64,000 bases of DNA from Alkalicoccobacillus murimartini (GCF_030813245.1 NZ_JAUSUA010000006.1:62001-126000); one strand, 5' to 3'; shown: positions 54,313 to 62,622, counted from the stretch's first letter. The notes: generated by a model from the letters alone, not told the origin. Numbers and translations are program-made.

Positions 54313-54422
54313 TTTAAATTCTCACGGATTTTTTTAATACCGTAGATAGTTGCAGCTAAACCGCCACCCATTAATATAACAGGCGTTACTATCATTACAC
54401 CGAAAAATAAAAAAGTTTCGAT
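54309..54422 (-). CDS. Tiny membrane protein with an ATC in the start position
   Basis: The minus-strand frame of 37 codons is open from an ATC (54420-54422) that lies exactly 8 nt behind a perfect SD (AGGAGG, 54431-54436). There is no ATG/GTG/TTG in frame near the SD; the first ATG is codon 10. The product is one hydrophobic helix with a Gly-rich middle (VILMGGGLAA) and the basic tail IKKIRENLK. The N-terminus (ETFLFFG) resembles that of the broken neighbour at 54513 (ESILFFG). Either a rare start or a start codon lost by one change. Confidence 0.45.
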   Translation of the reverse strand: METFLFFGVMIVTPVILMGGGLAATIYGIKKIRENLK

Positions 54423-54512
54423 TGGTAGCCCCTCCTTTATAGTAATGTGGTTACAGTTATACCATTCCCTTAATAAAAATAAAATCACATAATTATAGGA
54501 GGCATCAGCTAT

Positions 54513-54619
54513 ATGGAGTCTATATTATTCTTTGGTGGATTAATTATTCCCTTTTAGTTGATATTTATTTGATAACCGCAGGGATTTTAATATTGTTTAA
54601 GTTTTTCAAAAGAAAATAG
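54513..54619 (+). pseudogene. Frameshifted tiny membrane protein, paralogue of 54309
   Basis: A good SD (AGGAGG, 54497-54502), ATG at 54513 and MESILFFGGLIIP, then TAG at 54555. In another frame from 54551 the sequence continues LLVDIYLITAGILILFKFFK and ends at a TAG (54617-54619). A single lost base around CCCTTTT (54549-54555) would explain it. The restored protein would be about 36 residues, the same size and design as the minus-strand neighbour. Confidence 0.5.
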
Positions 54620-54623
54620 GTAT

Positions 54624-54669
54624 CAAAAGCCTCTCAGAAGCCTAAAATGGATTTCTGAGAGGCTTTTGT
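54624..54669 (-). terminator. Terminator of the MFS gene at 54679
   Basis: CAAAAGCCTCTCAGAA / TTCTGAGAGGCTTTTG, 16-bp stem, 10 nt past the minus-strand stop. Confidence 0.85.
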
Positions 54670-54678
54670 GAATTTCAA

Positions 54679-55818
54679 TTAGTTTCCACCTTGATTTTTG
54701 TTTAGTACAGGTACGAATAATCCAATCAGGCCAATTAGAGAAAAGATGACAAACGTTATTGGATAAGACAAGGCATCAATTGATTGACCAGCTACAAATG
54801 AACCGATGGATTGACCAATTCCTAAAAATAAAAAGGACATGCTGACGCCTAATGATGGCAACTTAATATAGATTCGTGTAGCCCAAACAATTAAAATTCC
54901 TGTCATGAATATATACGTTATTCCGAATAAGATGGCGGAAGTATAGATGGCTAAATCATAAGATAGTGTAATGATCGATATTGAAATCATCATAAGGACA
55001 AGAGTTAGTCGATAAGACAGTGGAAGCCCCAACTTATTAATAGTCCCTCCAGTAACTCCACCTATAACTCCAGAAACCCCCATAACAATCCAAAAAATCA
55101 CACTTTCAAAGTTACTCATACTATGAACAACACTTAATAAGCTTCTAGAAAATGTCCAAAAAATAGACGAGCTTATACCTATAATTAAGGAAGCCATAAG
55201 TAGATATTTTGCTTTCTTTAATGAGTTGAACCAATCCCATAAGGTCGATTTTTTTTCGTTGGATTTCGGTGTAGGAATGTGATTGGGAATAGAATAGCTG
55301 TTCCAAAGTAAAACGGCTAACGTTACACTTGCAAAAAATAAAAAGGAAAGTCTCCAATGCTCAGTAAATAAGAGGGCAACCGGCCCTGATATGATTATTC
55401 CAAAGCTTGTTCCACTATTAATCCAGGTGTTTCCTTTATCTCTATCTTTACTGACAATGTTTTGGCTTGCTACTTGGGCAAAGGCAGGAGAGCCCCAACC
55501 GCTCCCTAGCCCGGCAATAAACGTTGATCCTAGTAGAAGATAAAAGTTAGGGGAAAGTGAAATTCCTAACAATCCGATTACAGCACTTATACCCGCATAT
55601 TGAATGACTCGTAACTGACCAAATTTCTGAATTAGATACGCTGACGTTAGTAAAGCCAATGTATAGGCAAGATAAGCGGATGAACTAACTAAACCAGCAT
55701 CACTTTCAGTGAGATTAAGTGACTCTGAGATGTTAGGTAAGAACAACCCAAAACTAAAACGAGCAAACGCGTACGTGACGCCAATCATAGCAATACCAGG
55801 TAAGACAAATTTCCACAT
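54679..55818 (-). CDS. MFS transporter controlled by TetR
   Basis: A 379-residue MFS protein with about 12 helices; ARFSFGLFLPNISESLNLTE and AGLGSGWGSPAFAQVASQ suggest the CynX/YbfB-like small-molecule branch. It lies downstream of a TetR gene on the same strand. A TetR-like site identical in core to that before the regulator lies 20-40 nt before its start. A terminator between the genes makes separate transcription likely. Confidence 0.8.
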   Translation of the reverse strand: MWKFVLPGIAMIGVTYAFARFSFGLFLPNISESLNLTESDAGLVSSSAYLAYTLALLTSAYLIQKFGQLRVIQYAGISAVIGLLGISLSPNFYLLLGSTFIAGLGSGWGSPAFAQVASQNIVSKDRDKGNTWINSGTSFGIIISGPVALLFTEHWRLSFLFFASVTLAVLLWNSYSIPNHIPTPKSNEKKSTLWDWFNSLKKAKYLLMASLIIGISSSIFWTFSRSLLSVVHSMSNFESVIFWIVMGVSGVIGGVTGGTINKLGLPLSYRLTLVLMMISISIITLSYDLAIYTSAILFGITYIFMTGILIVWATRIYIKLPSLGVSMSFLFLGIGQSIGSFVAGQSIDALSYPITFVIFSLIGLIGLFVPVLNKNQGGN

Positions 55819-55837
55819 CTTTCATCACTCCAATATA

Positions 55838-55860
55838 TTAGATAGAACGATAACTCTATT
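55838..55860. promoter_or_regulatory. TetR site before the MFS gene
   Basis: TTAGATAGAACGATAACTCT shares TAGATAGAACG-T-ACT with the site at 56428. Confidence 0.55.
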
Positions 55861-55876
55861 TAGTGAGAAAAAAAGT

Positions 55877-55898
55877 AAGTAAGCATAGAAGCTTACTT
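55877..55898 (-). terminator. Terminator of the TetR gene
   Basis: AAGTAAGC / GCTTACTT with TTTTTTT on the minus strand, overlapping the stop codon. Confidence 0.7.
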
Positions 55899-56414
55899 AT
55901 CAAACAATTGATCAACCAGCTGTTCTAATTCAGATCCGACTTCTTTTGGGTCGAGCACCTCTGATAACGACGTTGCACCTTCAAGCAGTAGCGTTAATTG
56001 GTATGACTGCGTTTGGGTAAACCCAAGGGAAAGAAACGTTTGAATGACTTTCATTTTATGCTCTAACACGAAATGAACGATAGATTCATTCACATTAAAG
56101 AATTCTTCTTTAGCTCGTAACAGCATACATCCATGTCGGTTGAAACTAAGCCAATGAATATGAATGTTTGCTATTGATTTAGCCTTTTTGTGCATACTTT
56201 CATGCTCATTCGTGCTTAAGAGAGAGAGGTACCTTGTCTCTCGATCTCTAAGGATTTCTTGTATAAGCTCTTCCTTAGAATCAAAATGATTATAAAGGGT
56301 CATTAAAGCAACATTAGATTCTTTGACGATTTGTTTAAGTCCAATATGATGGAATCCATTTTCATAAAATAAAGTTTCAGCTGTGTCTAAAATTTGTTGT
56401 CTTTTTGCACTCAT
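55893..56414 (-). CDS. TetR family transcriptional regulator
   Basis: A 173-residue protein with a TetR HTH (FHHIGLKQIVKESNVALMTL, then YNHFDSKEEL) and a C-terminal TetR_C domain with MLLRAKEEFFN. Start at MSAKRQ, because a GGTGGTGAG SD lies upstream and a longer reading would run through its operator. Probable repressor of the following MFS gene and of itself. Confidence 0.85.
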   Translation of the reverse strand: MSAKRQQILDTAETLFYENGFHHIGLKQIVKESNVALMTLYNHFDSKEELIQEILRDRETRYLSLLSTNEHESMHKKAKSIANIHIHWLSFNRHGCMLLRAKEEFFNVNESIVHFVLEHKMKVIQTFLSLGFTQTQSYQLTLLLEGATSLSEVLDPKEVGSELEQLVDQLFDK

Positions 56415-56427
56415 GTACTCACCACCT

Positions 56428-56448
56428 CTAGATAGAACGGTCACTATA
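56428..56448. promoter_or_regulatory. TetR site before the TetR gene
   Basis: CTAGATAGAACGGTCACTAT; the core is shared with 55838-55860. It lies just upstream of the regulator SD. Confidence 0.55.
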
Positions 56449-56514
56449 AAATATCACACATAAATTTATTATGCAAATCAAAGCCTCTTTATTGTAGAAA
56501 TGAATACATATAAA

Positions 56515-56546
56515 AAAAGCGTACTAGTCAGAACTAGAACGCTTTT
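56515..56546 (-). terminator. Terminator of the 66-residue gene
   Basis: AAAAGCGT-A-CTAGT / ACTAG-A-ACGCTTTT with TTTTTTT on the minus strand, overlapping the stop. Confidence 0.8.
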
Positions 56547-56724
56547 GTTCTTTTTTGAATGATTTGTAGATCTTATGTGATGAGATTGTTCCAAGTAACA
56601 AACCAACTAGAGCTACATTCTGAGCTTTTTCAATGGGGATGATATGTAACTGTGTCATAGAAATAATGATAATGGAGAAGGCAATAATAACGAGATGCAG
56701 GATAAATCTTGTTTCATTTTTCAT
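56524..56724 (-). CDS. Hypothetical two-helix membrane protein
   Basis: 66 residues: helices at about 8-24 and 33-48, basic C-terminal tail (YKSFKKEQKR). Own terminator. No family recognised. Confidence 0.6.
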   Translation of the reverse strand: MKNETRFILHLVIIAFSIIIISMTQLHIIPIEKAQNVALVGLLLGTISSHKIYKSFKKEQKRSSSD

Positions 56725-56799
56725 AGATGATTTACTCCCATCTGTAATTTTGTATTGATCGTTTTTCCAATTATATCATAATTGTAGGACGAATCTCTT

Positions 56800-57273
56800 C
56801 TACGAATGTGTCGTAAGATCGTCTAATTGTTTTGTAATACAGTGCTGCATAATCTTCCAATGAGATGGGGATAGGTTGACTTTATTTTGGTTAACATCAA
56901 AACCTCTGATGACAAGATGGGTATGGGGCATGTGATCTGAAGCATGATTCAAAGCTAACCAATCTAAATGGATCTGCTGACTATGCTCAAATGAAATGAT
57001 TCCATTTCGAATGATATCTATTAGTGATATGGATGACTGTTTCATTTGATTCAGATCTGATGTAATGAGCAGCTTATATCCTGATTCATTTCCCTTAACC
57101 TTTTGTTTATTTAAAGCACGAGTAAAGCAAGTCTTAGTTAGATTGTCTGCATCTTTATTAAAAAATGGCTTTTGATCAGGATGACTTTTTTCTAAGTACG
57201 TTAAATGGTTTATTAGATTTTTTAATGGGTGAACACTATTATTCACAAATGGTATGTGTTGGATCTTAATCAT
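56800..57273 (-). CDS. Stand-alone HUH relaxase-like domain protein
   Basis: A 157-residue protein matching only the catalytic domain of VirD2/DUF3363-type relaxases. HLTYLE (Tyr26) fits the N-terminal H-L-R-Y motif with the nicking Tyr. LDWLALNHASDHMPHTHLVIRGFD fits the metal site, with His110, His117 and His119 as the three ligands. Conventional relaxases are several hundred residues and plasmid- or ICE-borne; here the domain is alone, with no helicase, mobilisation or oriT-like neighbour. Start at MIKIQH (SD GGGGAG), behind a leader terminator. Possibly a domesticated or novel single-strand nuclease. Confidence 0.65.
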   Translation of the reverse strand: MIKIQHIPFVNNSVHPLKNLINHLTYLEKSHPDQKPFFNKDADNLTKTCFTRALNKQKVKGNESGYKLLITSDLNQMKQSSISLIDIIRNGIISFEHSQQIHLDWLALNHASDHMPHTHLVIRGFDVNQNKVNLSPSHWKIMQHCITKQLDDLTTHS

Positions 57274-57296
57274 CACTGTATCTCCCCTATAAAAAA

Positions 57297-57339
57297 AGCC
57301 TGTCTCCAAATAGACATAATAGTCCCTTGGTGACAGGCT
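57297..57339 (-). promoter_or_regulatory. Leader terminator (attenuator) before the HUH gene
   Basis: On the minus strand AGCCTGTC / GACAGGCT with inner CCAA/TTGG pairing and a TTTTTTT tail, 18 nt before the SD. An intrinsic terminator this close upstream suggests that expression depends on read-through or antitermination. Confidence 0.6.
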
Positions 57340-57482
57340 CCTCCTAAAATCATTCGTATACAATTGTTGTACGCTTATATGATAGTGGATTATACACTAA
57401 GTTTGGGTGGTTGTCACTTTCCTTTCTCCTACATGTATATCAAATTATCTTGATTTATTAGAAAGCGTAGGATACACTCATA

Positions 57483-57504
57483 TTAATCAAAAAAAATTGA
57501 TTAA
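57483..57504. promoter_or_regulatory. ArsR operator 1
   Basis: TTAATCAA-AAAAAA-TTGATTAA: perfect 8-bp arms, 6-nt spacer, directly before arsR. ATCAA/TTGAT arms are the usual ArsR core. Confidence 0.75.
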
Positions 57505-57515
57505 GTAGGTGAAGT

Positions 57516-57845
57516 ATGAGTAGTGAAATAATGAACGTTCAATGTGGAGGGAGTCAGACTAAAGATTTTGATGTTCTTGAACGTCAATTTAAAGCATTGG
57601 CAGATAATAAACGATTACAGTTAATCCACTTACTAAGTACCAAAGGGCAAACGTGCGTGTGTGATTTAGTGGACGAAATGAATATGCCCCAATCAAAGCT
57701 CTCCTACCACTTAAAAATCTTGATGAATGCAGAATTGCTTCATAAAGAAACAAAAGGCACCTGGAGTTATTATCGTGTAAATGAACAGGTTATGGACGGA
57801 CTTTTATCAGAACAATTATGTTGTGTGTTAAAACCGTCAAAATAA
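57516..57845 (+). CDS. arsR: Arsenic-responsive repressor ArsR
   Basis: A 109-residue ArsR/SmtB winged-helix protein. The metal site CVCDL (Cys47 and Cys49) is in the recognition helix region; MPQSKLSYHLKIL is the HTH. A further Cys pair lies at the C-terminus (QLCCVL). Binding of As(III) should release the two operators. First gene of arsR-arsI-arsB-arsC. Confidence 0.9.
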   Translation: MSSEIMNVQCGGSQTKDFDVLERQFKALADNKRLQLIHLLSTKGQTCVCDLVDEMNMPQSKLSYHLKILMNAELLHKETKGTWSYYRVNEQVMDGLLSEQLCCVLKPSK

Positions 57846-57865
57846 TTATTCCATCTCATTCAATA

Positions 57866-57883
57866 AATCAAAAAAAATTGATT
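57866..57883. promoter_or_regulatory. ArsR operator 2 (inside the operon)
   Basis: AATCAA-AAAAAA-TTGATT, same spacer and core as operator 1, between arsR and arsI and just before the arsI SD. Confidence 0.7.
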
Positions 57884-57899
57884 AAAGGAGAGGTTCAGC

Positions 57900-58271
57900 T
57901 TGGTCTATGTACACATCGGTTTAAATGTAGAGGATTTAAAAGAAAGCAAACAATTTTATGAACGGTTCTTAGGAGTGAAACCTGTTAAGGAAAAAGAGAA
58001 CTATGTAAAGTTCTTGTCAAATGAACCTGCTTTAAATCTTACGTTAAAAGAAGTTGATGAGGCCAAAGGGAATCAAATAAATCATTTAGGAGTGCAGGTG
58101 CAATCAAAAGAAGAGGTCTTGCAGCATAAACATAGGTTAGAAGAGGCTGGATTTTTTGCTAGAGAAGAGATGGATACGAATTGTTGTTATGCTATTCAGG
58201 ATAAATTTTGGGTGACCGACCCGAATGGAATTGAGTGGGAATATTTTTATACGAAAGTAGATGTAGAGTAA
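57900..58271 (+). CDS. arsI: ArsI/CadI-family VOC metalloenzyme (C-As lyase-like)
   Basis: A 123-residue glyoxalase-fold protein. His5 (VHIGLNVEDL), His62 (NHLGVQV) and a late Glu (IEWEYFYTK) are the metal-ligand positions, and vicinal Cys95-Cys96 (DTNCCYA) is the As(III)-binding pair typical of ArsI, which cleaves the carbon-arsenic bond of trivalent organoarsenicals. TTG start, SD AAGGAGAGG. Its place between arsR and arsB supports the role; a CadI-like function is the alternative. Confidence 0.8.
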   Translation: MVYVHIGLNVEDLKESKQFYERFLGVKPVKEKENYVKFLSNEPALNLTLKEVDEAKGNQINHLGVQVQSKEEVLQHKHRLEEAGFFAREEMDTNCCYAIQDKFWVTDPNGIEWEYFYTKVDVE

Positions 58272-58296
58272 GTAGGGGAAGAAGGAGGAACATCTG

Positions 58297-59595
58297 TTGA
58301 TCTCAATTTTGTTAGCGTCCATTATTTTTATTGGAACGCTTGTGCTAGTCATTTGGCAGCCTAGGAATTTAAATATCGGCTGGTCAGCATGTGGGGGAGC
58401 CATAGTAGCGTTGCTTTTAGGTGTTGTAACATTCTCGGATGTGCTTGATGTAACAGGTATTGTATGGAACGCAACGTTGACGTTTATTGCTATTATTATC
58501 ATTTCATTAATTCTTGATGAGATTGGATTTTTTGAATGGTCCGCATTACATATGGCTAGATTAGCCAAGGGAAATGCTGTCCTCATGTTTGTTTATGTTT
58601 GTTTATTAGGTTCAGTCGTTGCTGCTTTTTTTGCCAATGATGGAGCTGCATTGATTTTAACACCAATTGTTTTATCGATGGTACGTTCACTTAAATTCAA
58701 TGAAAAAATGGTGTTCCCCTTTATCATGGCTAGTGGATTTATCGCGGATGCGACTTCGCTTCCTTTGGTTGTAAGTAATTTGGTGAATATTGTTTCAGCA
58801 GATTACTTTGGTATTGGTTTTATTGAATATGCATCTCGAATGATTGTGCCGAACTTCTTTGCTTTAGTTGCTAGTATACTTGTTCTCTATTTGTATTTTA
58901 GAAAGCAAATTCCAAAGCGGTACGAATACAATGAGCTTCAAAAACCTGTGGAGGCCATAAAGGATCAAAGGTTATTTCGTTTATCATGGGTGATATTAGG
59001 CGTATTATTCGTTGGCTATTTGGTTAGTGAATTTCTACATATTCCCGTCTCATTTATTGCAGGTATAATCGCAATTATTTTCTTAGTAATGGCACGTAAA
59101 AGTCCGGCAGTTCAAACAGGTACTGTGATGAAAAGTGCTCCGTGGAATATTGTCTTTTTCTCGATAGGTATGTATGTCGTGGTTTATGGCTTACGAAATG
59201 TAGGGTTAACGGATGTCTTAACCGATGTGATTCAGGTAACAGCAGATGGCGGATTATTCATGGCAACGATGGGTATGGGCTTTATTGCAGCGTTCCTATC
59301 ATCAATAATGAACAACATGCCAACGGTTTTAATTGATGCCATCGCCATAGCAGGAACAGATACAACTGGATTAACAAGAGAGGCACTGATTTATGCGAAT
59401 GTAATTGGAGCTGATTTGGGGCCGAAAATTACACCAATTGGTTCATTGGCAACCTTGTTATGGCTTCATGTTCTCAGCAAAAAAGGAGTTAAGATTTCTT
59501 GGGGAATGTACTTTAAAACAGGTGTGATCATAACCATTCCTGTGTTGTTTATTACTTTATTAGGCTTATATCTGTGGTTGCTACTGATTAATTAA
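58297..59595 (+). CDS. arsB: Arsenite efflux pump ArsB
   Basis: A 432-residue protein with about 12 helices of the ArsB branch of the ion transporter superfamily ([68 protein letters not shown]). Exports arsenite and antimonite. TTG start 8 nt behind GAAGGAGG. Confidence 0.95.
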   Translation: MISILLASIIFIGTLVLVIWQPRNLNIGWSACGGAIVALLLGVVTFSDVLDVTGIVWNATLTFIAIIIISLILDEIGFFEWSALHMARLAKGNAVLMFVYVCLLGSVVAAFFANDGAALILTPIVLSMVRSLKFNEKMVFPFIMASGFIADATSLPLVVSNLVNIVSADYFGIGFIEYASRMIVPNFFALVASILVLYLYFRKQIPKRYEYNELQKPVEAIKDQRLFRLSWVILGVLFVGYLVSEFLHIPVSFIAGIIAIIFLVMARKSPAVQTGTVMKSAPWNIVFFSIGMYVVVYGLRNVGLTDVLTDVIQVTADGGLFMATMGMGFIAAFLSSIMNNMPTVLIDAIAIAGTDTTGLTREALIYANVIGADLGPKITPIGSLATLLWLHVLSKKGVKISWGMYFKTGVIITIPVLFITLLGLYLWLLLIN

Positions 59596-59610
59596 AAGGG
59601 AGTTTTGAAG

Positions 59611-60030
59611 ATGACTAAAAAAAAGATCTATTTTCTTTGTACAGGTAATTCATGCAGAAGCCAAATGGCAGAAGGCTGGGCGAAGCATTATCTTTCAAAT
59701 GAGTGGGACGTGTATAGCGCAGGTATTGAAGCACATGGCGTAAACCCAAGTGCCGTGAAAGCGATGAATAAAGTAGGCATTGATATCTCGAATCAGACTT
59801 CTGATATGATTGATCATGAACGATTACAAAAGGTTGATTTAGTTGTTACCTTATGTGGGGACGCCGCCGATAAATGTCCAATGACACCCGCTCATGTTAA
59901 ACGAGAACATTGGGGATTTGATGACCCAGCGAAAGCAAATGGGACTGAAATGGAGAAATGGGCATTTTTCCAAAGAGTCAGAGATGAAATAGGCGATCGA
60001 ATCAAGTTGTTTTCTGAAAAAGAGAGATAA
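59611..60030 (+). CDS. arsC: Thioredoxin-coupled arsenate reductase ArsC
   Basis: 139 residues, LMW-phosphatase-like fold. P-loop with Cys10 (CTGNSCRSQ) and the relay cysteines Cys82 and Cys89 (LCGDAADKC), the same positions as in B. subtilis ArsC. Reduces arsenate to arsenite for ArsB. Start at MTKKK (SD AAGGGAG). Confidence 0.95.
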   Translation: MTKKKIYFLCTGNSCRSQMAEGWAKHYLSNEWDVYSAGIEAHGVNPSAVKAMNKVGIDISNQTSDMIDHERLQKVDLVVTLCGDAADKCPMTPAHVKREHWGFDDPAKANGTEMEKWAFFQRVRDEIGDRIKLFSEKER

Positions 60031-60095
60031 CATTCTTTCAGTGAACTGTCATATGTCATGATCGATAAAGCGACGGTTGAAGGAGAATGAGTAGA

Positions 60096-60572
60096 GTGAA
60101 AACAGATAACATTCAATTGGTTTTTCTGAAAGAAGAGCACGTTCAGTTCTTAAAAGCGTTTAAACTTCCTCAAGAACAGGAAAAATTCACGACCTTACCG
60201 GATAAACTAATAGAGGATTCAGAAGGGGCAGAGAAGGTTGTTATTTTAAGTGAGAATACGCCTGTAGGTTTCTTTCAATTGCAATCAACAGATCGAGTGA
60301 AGGAATACTCAAGCAACCCTAATGCCCTGTTGCTGTCAGCATTATCTATTAATTATACTGATCAGGGCAAGGGATACGCTAAACACGCAATGTCCTTACT
60401 TAGTGAGTTTGTTACGACTGAGTTTCCTCATATCGATGAAATTATTCTAGCTGTGAATCAATTGAACATTCCTGCACAGAAACTCTACACCACAGTAGGC
60501 TTTCAAGATACCCAAAAAAGAAAAATCGGACCTATTGGGGAACAGATGATTATGAGTATGAAAATGAAATAA
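60096..60572 (+). CDS. GNAT family acetyltransferase
   Basis: About 158 residues with GNAT core SALSINYTDQGKGYAKHAM (Q-G-K-G-Y-A loop) and LNIPAQKLYTTVGFQDT. GTG at 60096 gives a sensible distance to AAGGAG; the ATG at 60087 is too close. It is 65 nt after arsC with no terminator between, so it may be read with the ars operon. Confidence 0.75.
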   Translation: MKTDNIQLVFLKEEHVQFLKAFKLPQEQEKFTTLPDKLIEDSEGAEKVVILSENTPVGFFQLQSTDRVKEYSSNPNALLLSALSINYTDQGKGYAKHAMSLLSEFVTTEFPHIDEIILAVNQLNIPAQKLYTTVGFQDTQKRKIGPIGEQMIMSMKMK

Positions 60573-60675
60573 TGAATATAGGGAGCCGCAGATTCCTTGA
60601 CCTGTTTACTAATCAGCCTAAACTAGCGGAGTGTATGTCCGAAGCGGTAGCTCTGCTCTATTATATTTTTGGACA

Positions 60676-60725
60676 AAAACCCGAATTAATCCGCTGGTTA
60701 ACTAGCGGATTAATTCGGGTTTTTA
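60676..60725 (+). terminator. Strong terminator after the GNAT gene
   Basis: 20-bp stem from AAAACCCGAATTAATCCGCT to its complement, 8-nt loop, T tail. It probably ends the ars-GNAT transcript. AACTAGCGGA occurs twice nearby (60628 and 60700), hinting at a local duplication. Confidence 0.85.
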
Positions 60726-60777
60726 TGATAAGTAAAAGAGTTCTACCCCGCCCTCATTTACTCTTATGTCCACCAAT

Positions 60778-62262
60778 CTAACTAAAAGGTAGCTCTATGG
60801 AGATGTGCTCTTTGGTATAGGAAAGTGGATTATGCAGTAGCTGCTCCACTGTGTCCTTATCCGAAAACGTATCTGAATGAAATGATTGGGTATAGCGTTC
60901 ATGGCCCTTACCCGTAATGAAGACCCAATCTCCCTTTTCAATCATGTTCCATGCATGTCCAATCGCTTCCGTTCGATCAGGAATCACGAGTCCTTGTTCA
61001 CCTATATCAAACGAATAAAGAGTCTGAAGCATCTCATCATAGGATAGATTATTTAGATCATCGAAGGTCAGGATAATAACGTCACTAAATGACTTGGATA
61101 CATCAATCATGGCTTGTCTCTTACCTATATCACGACCGCCTCTAAACCCAAAGATATGAATGATACGCTTTGCTCCCATTGCGTTGGCTGTATGGAAGCA
61201 GTGGAGGAATGCATCTTCAGTATGGGCATAATCTATAATGAATTTTGCACCTATTGGATGTTGTACGACTTCAAATCGACCTGGTACACCACTAAATGTT
61301 TCGAGCGCTTGTAGCGCATCTTCTGGCGTTATGTTGATGGCTTTCGCTGTTAAAAAGGCCATTACAGCATTATAAATATTATGCTCACCAAGAAAGCTCA
61401 ACGTTAATTGATAGTGATGATTTTGATCTTGCACGATAAGGCTCATTTTGTCCTTGTACTGAATGTCTTTTATAGAAAAAGAGGTCGATGAGTCACCCAT
61501 TGTATAAATGGTGTGTAGCTTTCTCTTTTTTAATCTAGCTTCTAATTTTGCTCCCCACTTATTGAATGTATTGATGATGGCTATTCCATTTTTAGAAAGC
61601 TGATCAAATAACGTTTCTTTTGCAGAGAAATAGGATTCCATCGTTTTGTGATAGTCCAAATGGTCTTGACTTAAATTAGTAAACAAACAAATATCAAAAT
61701 CGATCCCTCCTACTCGATGTTGAGTAAGGGCATGGGAGGTCACTTCTATAATCACAAACTCGTCTTTACTTTTAGCTAATTGTTTCTGTAGTTCCAGTGC
61801 ATCGATTGTTGTATTTTTAGTAGTACCCGAGATCATTATTCCATTAACGATATTATGAACAGATCCAAAAAGAGCACAGCTTCGACCAGATTTCTCTAAA
61901 ATGTGTTTGATCATAAAGGATGTCGTTGTTTTTCCGTTTGTACCTGTGATCCCGATTATTGTTTTTGGCCTGCTTTGAGAATTGTAAAAAGTTTTAGCTA
62001 ATTGTGCGAGAGCAATACGACTGTTAGCTACTTTAAAATATGGAACAGACAATGCCTGTACATCCTGTTCGCCAATGATGGCTTTTGCTCCAGCTTCTAT
62101 CGCTGAAAGAATATACTTGTGGCCATCTGAAGCATACCCGCTAATGGCTACAAAAAGGTTGCCGGGTTCCACTTTCTCAGAATTATTTGAGATTCCAGTA
62201 ATCGTGATATCGAGGGAAGAGGCATCGACGTCTATATTGTTCAGTAAAGAGTGTATGTTCAT
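60778..62262 (-). CDS. MurE-like Mur ligase paralogue
   Basis: A 494-residue three-domain Mur ligase. ATP loop GITGTNGKTTT (about 104-114), TSHALTQHRV, and the carbamylated Lys214 (YFSAKETLF) are intact. The residues that select the third amino acid in MurE, normally DNPR for meso-DAP, read D400-D-L-N here, without Arg. Substrates other than UDP-MurNAc-Ala-Glu plus DAP are likely. It stands alone, outside the dcw cluster, with an SD AAGGAGC and hairpins in its leader. Confidence 0.8.
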   Translation of the reverse strand: MNIHSLLNNIDVDASSLDITITGISNNSEKVEPGNLFVAISGYASDGHKYILSAIEAGAKAIIGEQDVQALSVPYFKVANSRIALAQLAKTFYNSQSRPKTIIGITGTNGKTTTSFMIKHILEKSGRSCALFGSVHNIVNGIMISGTTKNTTIDALELQKQLAKSKDEFVIIEVTSHALTQHRVGGIDFDICLFTNLSQDHLDYHKTMESYFSAKETLFDQLSKNGIAIINTFNKWGAKLEARLKKRKLHTIYTMGDSSTSFSIKDIQYKDKMSLIVQDQNHHYQLTLSFLGEHNIYNAVMAFLTAKAINITPEDALQALETFSGVPGRFEVVQHPIGAKFIIDYAHTEDAFLHCFHTANAMGAKRIIHIFGFRGGRDIGKRQAMIDVSKSFSDVIILTFDDLNNLSYDEMLQTLYSFDIGEQGLVIPDRTEAIGHAWNMIEKGDWVFITGKGHERYTQSFHSDTFSDKDTVEQLLHNPLSYTKEHISIELPFS

Positions 62263-62622
62263 AATATGTGCTCCTTAAATCATCATAGTAGATGACCCCA
62301 AGTTCTAGAAAATCTTCCGATGTAGTCGTGTGGAAGCAGCTAACGCAAAAAGAAGTATCCATCTTGGACACTTCTTTTCGTTATGTAGGATCATTAAAGG
62401 TACAATGTGTATAACGATAGTGTTTATTGTACCCATCAACATCATTATTACGCTTCCAATTTCAAGGTGAACGTGTAAATTTCACTAAACAAAGTGAAAC
62501 AGGTGTAGTTGCTCTTTCTTAGTGAACTTCAATGAATTATACCTTCATCTGTATTAGAATAAGTAGTAAAGCAAATGCGTTTTAAAAAGCTATCTGAGGA
62601 CAAGAAAGGAAGGCAATATGGC
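62263..62622. other. Divergent intergenic region with several hairpins
   Basis: Between the MurE-like and cls genes: a stem AAAAGAAGT-A-TCC / GGA-C-ACTTCTTTT (62348-62378, T run on the minus strand, about 90 nt before the Mur ligase start), GGTACAAT / ATTGTACC (62399-62433), and TTTCACT / AGTGAAA (62480-62499). The first could be an attenuator of the Mur ligase; the others could be operators. Confidence 0.35.

Noticed and set aside
60572-60781. 69-codon frame after the GNAT gene
   Set aside because: It passes through a strong terminator hairpin and lacks an SD.
62183-62371. 62-codon minus-strand frame with a CVSC motif before the Mur ligase
   Set aside because: It overlaps the Mur ligase SD and start by about 80 nt, has no SD of its own and begins inside a hairpin.
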